Part shown: positions 19,349 through 22,500 of the stretch, piece by piece
Layout: the number at the start of each line of letters is the position of its first letter
Position numbering within the stretch: position 1 is the stretch's first letter
Origin: Cristatella mucedo
Taxonomy: Eukaryota > Bryozoa > Phylactolaemata > Cristatellidae
NCBI GenBank assembly: GCA_009760855.2
Contig: WPIO01000050.1
Span: forward strand, 2,172,501 to 2,195,000
Direction of reading: 5' to 3'
Length of the DNA stretch: 22,500 nucleotides
Translations under genes and position numbers: made by a program
Notes under the pieces: model-generated
Told to the model about the DNA's origin: nothing
What the model saw: only the letters and a program-made list of their open reading frames with translations
Databases searched by the model: none

Positions 19349-20210
19349 CAAAGCCAGCTGGATGGCTCGTCTGAAGAGGAAGGTGGCAGCATGACAATCT
19401 TTCAAAGCAGCACCTGCCGGAGGGCATACACTGCATGGGCGGGGCAGGCAGGCAGGCATCCATACAACCTGAGACGCTGCTGGGCATGCATGCACTCGTT
19501 GCTCGACAGCTCCTCTTATCCTATCACCTCGTTCATCGGTCGGCTTTTCGATTAAAAATCTTGGGCCCGTGAATCCCCAAGCATCGCCAGCATTCTGTGG
19601 GCTTGAGCCTGCAGAGTTCTCAATGGTGGCACACCACGATTACCCCAACTTTGACCTTGGCTGGTCCCCAGGGAGGGGGGCCTGAAGGGCATGCATGCCG
19701 ACTGCTTTACCACCCTCTTCCTATCGACCCAGGGGTCCCCCAGAACAGACAAATAAATATCTGTGGTGGTGCCTGACATCAGCTGCAAACCTAAATGGGG
19801 GGGGGGGTCTCAGACGTTCAAAAACATGCCAGCTGAAAGTCTCACCACCAGGAGCTGAGCCGGATTTTCAGGTTAGAGGCAGGAGTTCAGGTTGGGGGGG
19901 CAAGGGTTCATTGGCCCCAAGACCTGGGTAAATTTGCCCCATGATATAGGCACTTCCCTCTGTCCATGGGGGAGCAATCCCCCCCTGGCTCCAGCAGCTC
20001 CACTGCTCACCACGCTTGGGGAGTGCTGTTGCTGCTCAGCTTTGCCGTTGGGAACCTGCGTAAGGAGGCACGATCTTACCAAGAAGCCATCAAAGTCATG
20101 TGCGACCAAGCAAACAGCAGTAGCATTCAAGCAGGCTAGTCGGCCAGAGGCCGAGAGCCGACCCTGCCTACTTTAGCCTTCGGAGCACATCCTCGGATGT
20201 CCTGACATTG
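19349..20210. other. No recognisable gene; G run
   Basis: A G11 run is at 19797-19807 and a G7 run near 19894. Open frames of up to 94 codons on both strands have no motif. Nothing else identifiable. Confidence 0.45.
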
Positions 20211-20243
20211 TCGGCTCACCCAGCATGCTGCTAGGTGAGCCGA
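20211..20243. repeat. Hairpin with a palindrome in its loop
   Basis: Perfect 10-bp arms TCGGCTCACC (20211-20220) and GGTGAGCCGA (20234-20243) enclose the 10-bp palindrome CAGCATGCTG (20221-20230) plus CTA. The arm GGTGAGCC equals the first 8 bases of the family 1 SINE, so the structure might derive from two head-to-head SINE starts, but the sequence beyond that does not match. Confidence 0.7.
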
Positions 20244-21781
20244 GAGAGTAGCAATCGAGTGAGTGAGACGCCCTTCGGCTGCCGTCCCAGCGTTCCCGCA
20301 GCTGTCCGGCGGCGTCCTGCCTGCCCCTTGCGAAAGGGCGGCCACTGTGGCGATAGGATGACCGAGGAGAGAGGGGGCGGTGAGTCAGGGGCTTAACCAA
20401 GTCTTCTTTCGTCTCAAACTAAAGCTCAGCTTTTAACCGATGAGGCCAGCTGAGGTTAGGGATCGAGCCACGTCCCCAGGACTACATAATCGTAAGGCGC
20501 TGGAACGAAGCAGCAGCCTCAACAGTCGCGCGTGCCGGGCTGGGACAGCAGTCACATCACTCACAGACTCTGTCTCGTCAACCCCTCTACGGTTGGTTTC
20601 TTCGGCACCTCTGGCAGCTGTCGCTCGCTACTAGTAGAGACAGTCCTCTGGGGGGGGGAAGGGGAGGTTCCGCTGAGCTGGCTGATGCCTACAAACTGAG
20701 AGCACGCCCGGGCTTGCAGCCTCTCCAGGTAGCTAGGAGCAGGGGAGCAGCAAACCCAGAAGCAAGGGATGCGACTGGCCGCTGCCTCGAGCAGTGCTCG
20801 CAGTGCAGGCGATCGTAGATCGTCCAGCTCTGGCTAAAGCGTCGGCTAGAAATCATTCCTCGTCGTACAGTCGACCTTTGCTAGTTGCCACTAGCATTTC
20901 GGCCTCTATCTGCGGAAGGGCGCTGGAATTCTGTCAATCTCTACAAACCGTGTGCTAAGTGAACTTAGCTTATTTTGTTTTTGCATTGTGCCTCCTAGTA
21001 GCTTAAGCAAGCAGTAATAAAGAGGCATCTAGCTGACCTACCGACCAGTTGCTTATGAGGGCGTGGACTAGGCCTCGAGTCGGCCCTGCAGGGTGGGCGG
21101 CTGCTGTGAAAATAAGTGCTGCCTTCGCCTGACCAGCCTTGCAGGGCATTCCAAGAAAGGAGCTAGCTTGCAATCAGGCTACTTAGCTTACCACCCCCAC
21201 CCCTGTGTAGGCAGTGGCTAGGAAATTGCCCTCTTCAAGGAGCTGCAGTAACCACAGGCTGGGACCACTGGGATGAGCCGGTTGGTTCGAGCATGCCAAG
21301 TTCGGTGTGGAGCGATTATCCCATCAAATTGCAGCTGCTGATGAGCACTCGTGTCTGGCTATCGAGCAGTTCCTAGTCCGGACCACTTCAAACCATCATC
21401 AGGCAAGAGGGCAAGAAAAAAGTGGGCTCCGATGTCAGCCTACGGCTGCACCAACAGCAGCAGCAGCTGTACAGGCAAATACCACGGGTCACCCACTAGC
21501 GACCGTCATCGGGGCATCATCAGCACGCAGACTTTGTCTCTCCTACTTGCCCTCCTGGTCCCACATGCATTACATCTGCTGTCCTACCTTCCTTCCTACC
21601 TGCTTCTCTTTCCTCCTCTGCTGCTTCTTCTCGATCCTCTCAATACCCCTCTCTCACACTCACAACAACTCTCTCTGCTCCAACAATGTATCATTACGGT
21701 GCTTTTTGGAGCCCCCCAAGATAATAATAGCGATAATGCTAAACCGGCCATACAGGCACAGTAATGCTGGCACTACAGACG
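20244..21781. other. No recognisable gene
   Basis: Overlapping frames, including a 201-codon plus frame from 21307 that runs into the CA array, show no family motif; the last third of that frame is a translation of the array. A G9 run lies near 20650-20658. A CT-rich patch is at about 21580-21660. Confidence 0.45.
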
Positions 21782-21790
21782 TCGATAGAC

Positions 21791-21870
<80 letters not shown>

Positions 21871-21958
21871 ACACACACAGACACACAGACACACACACAG
21901 ACACACGGATAGGCACAAACATACACACACACACACACACACGGATAGGCACAAACAT

Positions 21959-21999
<41 letters not shown>

Positions 22000-22002
22000 T
22001 AG

Positions 22003-22049
<47 letters not shown>

Positions 22050-22084
22050 TAGGCACAAACATGCACACACACACACGGATAGGC
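21782..22084 (+). repeat. Compound (CA)n array with a recurring CGGATAGGCAC unit
   Basis: About 300 bp of (CA)n, interrupted by CGGATAGGCAC at 21906, 21942, 21996, 22046 and 22076, usually followed by AAACATG/ACAC. The intervals are 36, 54, 50 and 30 bp, all even, as expected if only the CA-repeat number varies between units. The first 100 bp is nearly pure CA with a few CAGA interruptions. All frames through it are open on both strands simply because CA/GT repeats lack stops. Confidence 0.97.
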
Positions 22085-22500
22085 ACTATAGACATCGAGC
22101 TTGAGACTCAACACTGAGAACAAAATGGTGGACCGTTCATCAAATCAAATGCAAGTCTTTAAGCCTCATTTTGCCTTAGTGCCAACTGGCGTTTTTCCAT
22201 TTCCACGGAAGCTGGCAGGCCAAATGCTAGAGACCGTTCCCGAAAGACGAGAGAGTTCCCGAAAGACGGTGCTCGACTTCGGCCGGCCCAAGCCCCGAGA
22301 TCAGCTAGCAACGTGCCTCCTTCCTTAGCCACGGCAAAGGCGCTGCGCTGCTGCGAGCACCCTGCCACAGACGCCGGCCGCCGCCGCGAACGAGCTAGCA
22401 GCAAGCCAGCTAGCCAGCCAGCTGCTACGGCGCCACGGCCGAGGTGCGGACATGCACAGGCAAGCCCTGGCTGCCGTGCGCCCACCTCACTGGCTGGCTG
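22085..22500. other. GC-rich end of window, no recognisable gene
   Basis: A 14-bp direct repeat GTTCCCGAAAGACG occurs at 22236-22249 and 22255-22268. From about 22270 the sequence is GC-rich with CpGs. The 108-codon minus frame here has no recognised motif and may continue beyond the window. CpG density could fit a promoter-proximal region, but no promoter element can be supported. Confidence 0.4.

Noticed and set aside
18753-19487. 244-codon minus-strand frame
   Set aside because: It is the antisense of the unit's plus-strand frame and is stopped in unit A. There are no motifs, and the hydrophobic end is the antisense of a lysine/arginine-rich stretch.
21660-22123. Long cysteine/valine and histidine/threonine frames on both strands
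   Set aside because: They are translations of the CA/GT array, which has no stop codons in any frame.

Overview
The window looks like intergenic or intronic DNA from an animal nuclear genome. It has tRNA-derived SINEs with recognisable Pol III A and B boxes, pieces of non-LTR (LINE) retrotransposons, long dinucleotide microsatellites, poly-G/poly-C runs, and no dense array of coding frames. The mixed GC content, the SINE structure and the low-complexity content suggest an invertebrate. A lophotrochozoan or flatworm is my best guess, but nothing in the sequence identifies the species. There are no bacterial-type genes, operons, CRISPR arrays, rRNA or free-standing tRNA genes.

Layout. 1-3.0 kb is mostly unique sequence with a C15 run, a CT-rich stretch, a G13 run and a purine (GA)n tract. 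At 3117-3310 is a nearly complete SINE, called family 1 here. A (CT)n tract lies at 4.04-4.17 kb and an eroded LINE 3' end at 4.48-4.69 kb. A 15-bp minisatellite is at 5.5 kb. From 5.6 to 11.4 kb almost nothing is recognisable except one coding-like minus-strand segment at 9.0-9.3 kb. At 11.47-11.85 kb is a small SINE cluster. 12-14.3 kb is unique sequence with an (AGC)n run and a strong hairpin. At 14.67-14.73 kb is another family 1 head.

The most informative part is 14.98-19.35 kb. Two related units lie in the same orientation, unit A at about 15.07-16.92 kb and unit B at about 17.56-19.35 kb. Each carries a SINE that the other lacks, so each unit shows the empty site of the other. B also has a LINE 3' fragment just upstream. 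The shared core holds a plus-strand open frame of 128 codons in B, which in A is cut by the SINE and by a nonsense codon. From 19.35 to 21.78 kb I see only one clear hairpin. At 21.78-22.08 kb is a compound (CA)n array with a regularly recurring non-CA unit. The final 400 bp are GC-rich and unassigned.

No host gene can be called with confidence. The biology visible is retroposition (a LINE family and two SINE families), segmental duplication and microsatellite growth. I did not find a clear new molecular system. The duplicated unit with reciprocal insertions and its open frame is the best candidate for further attention.
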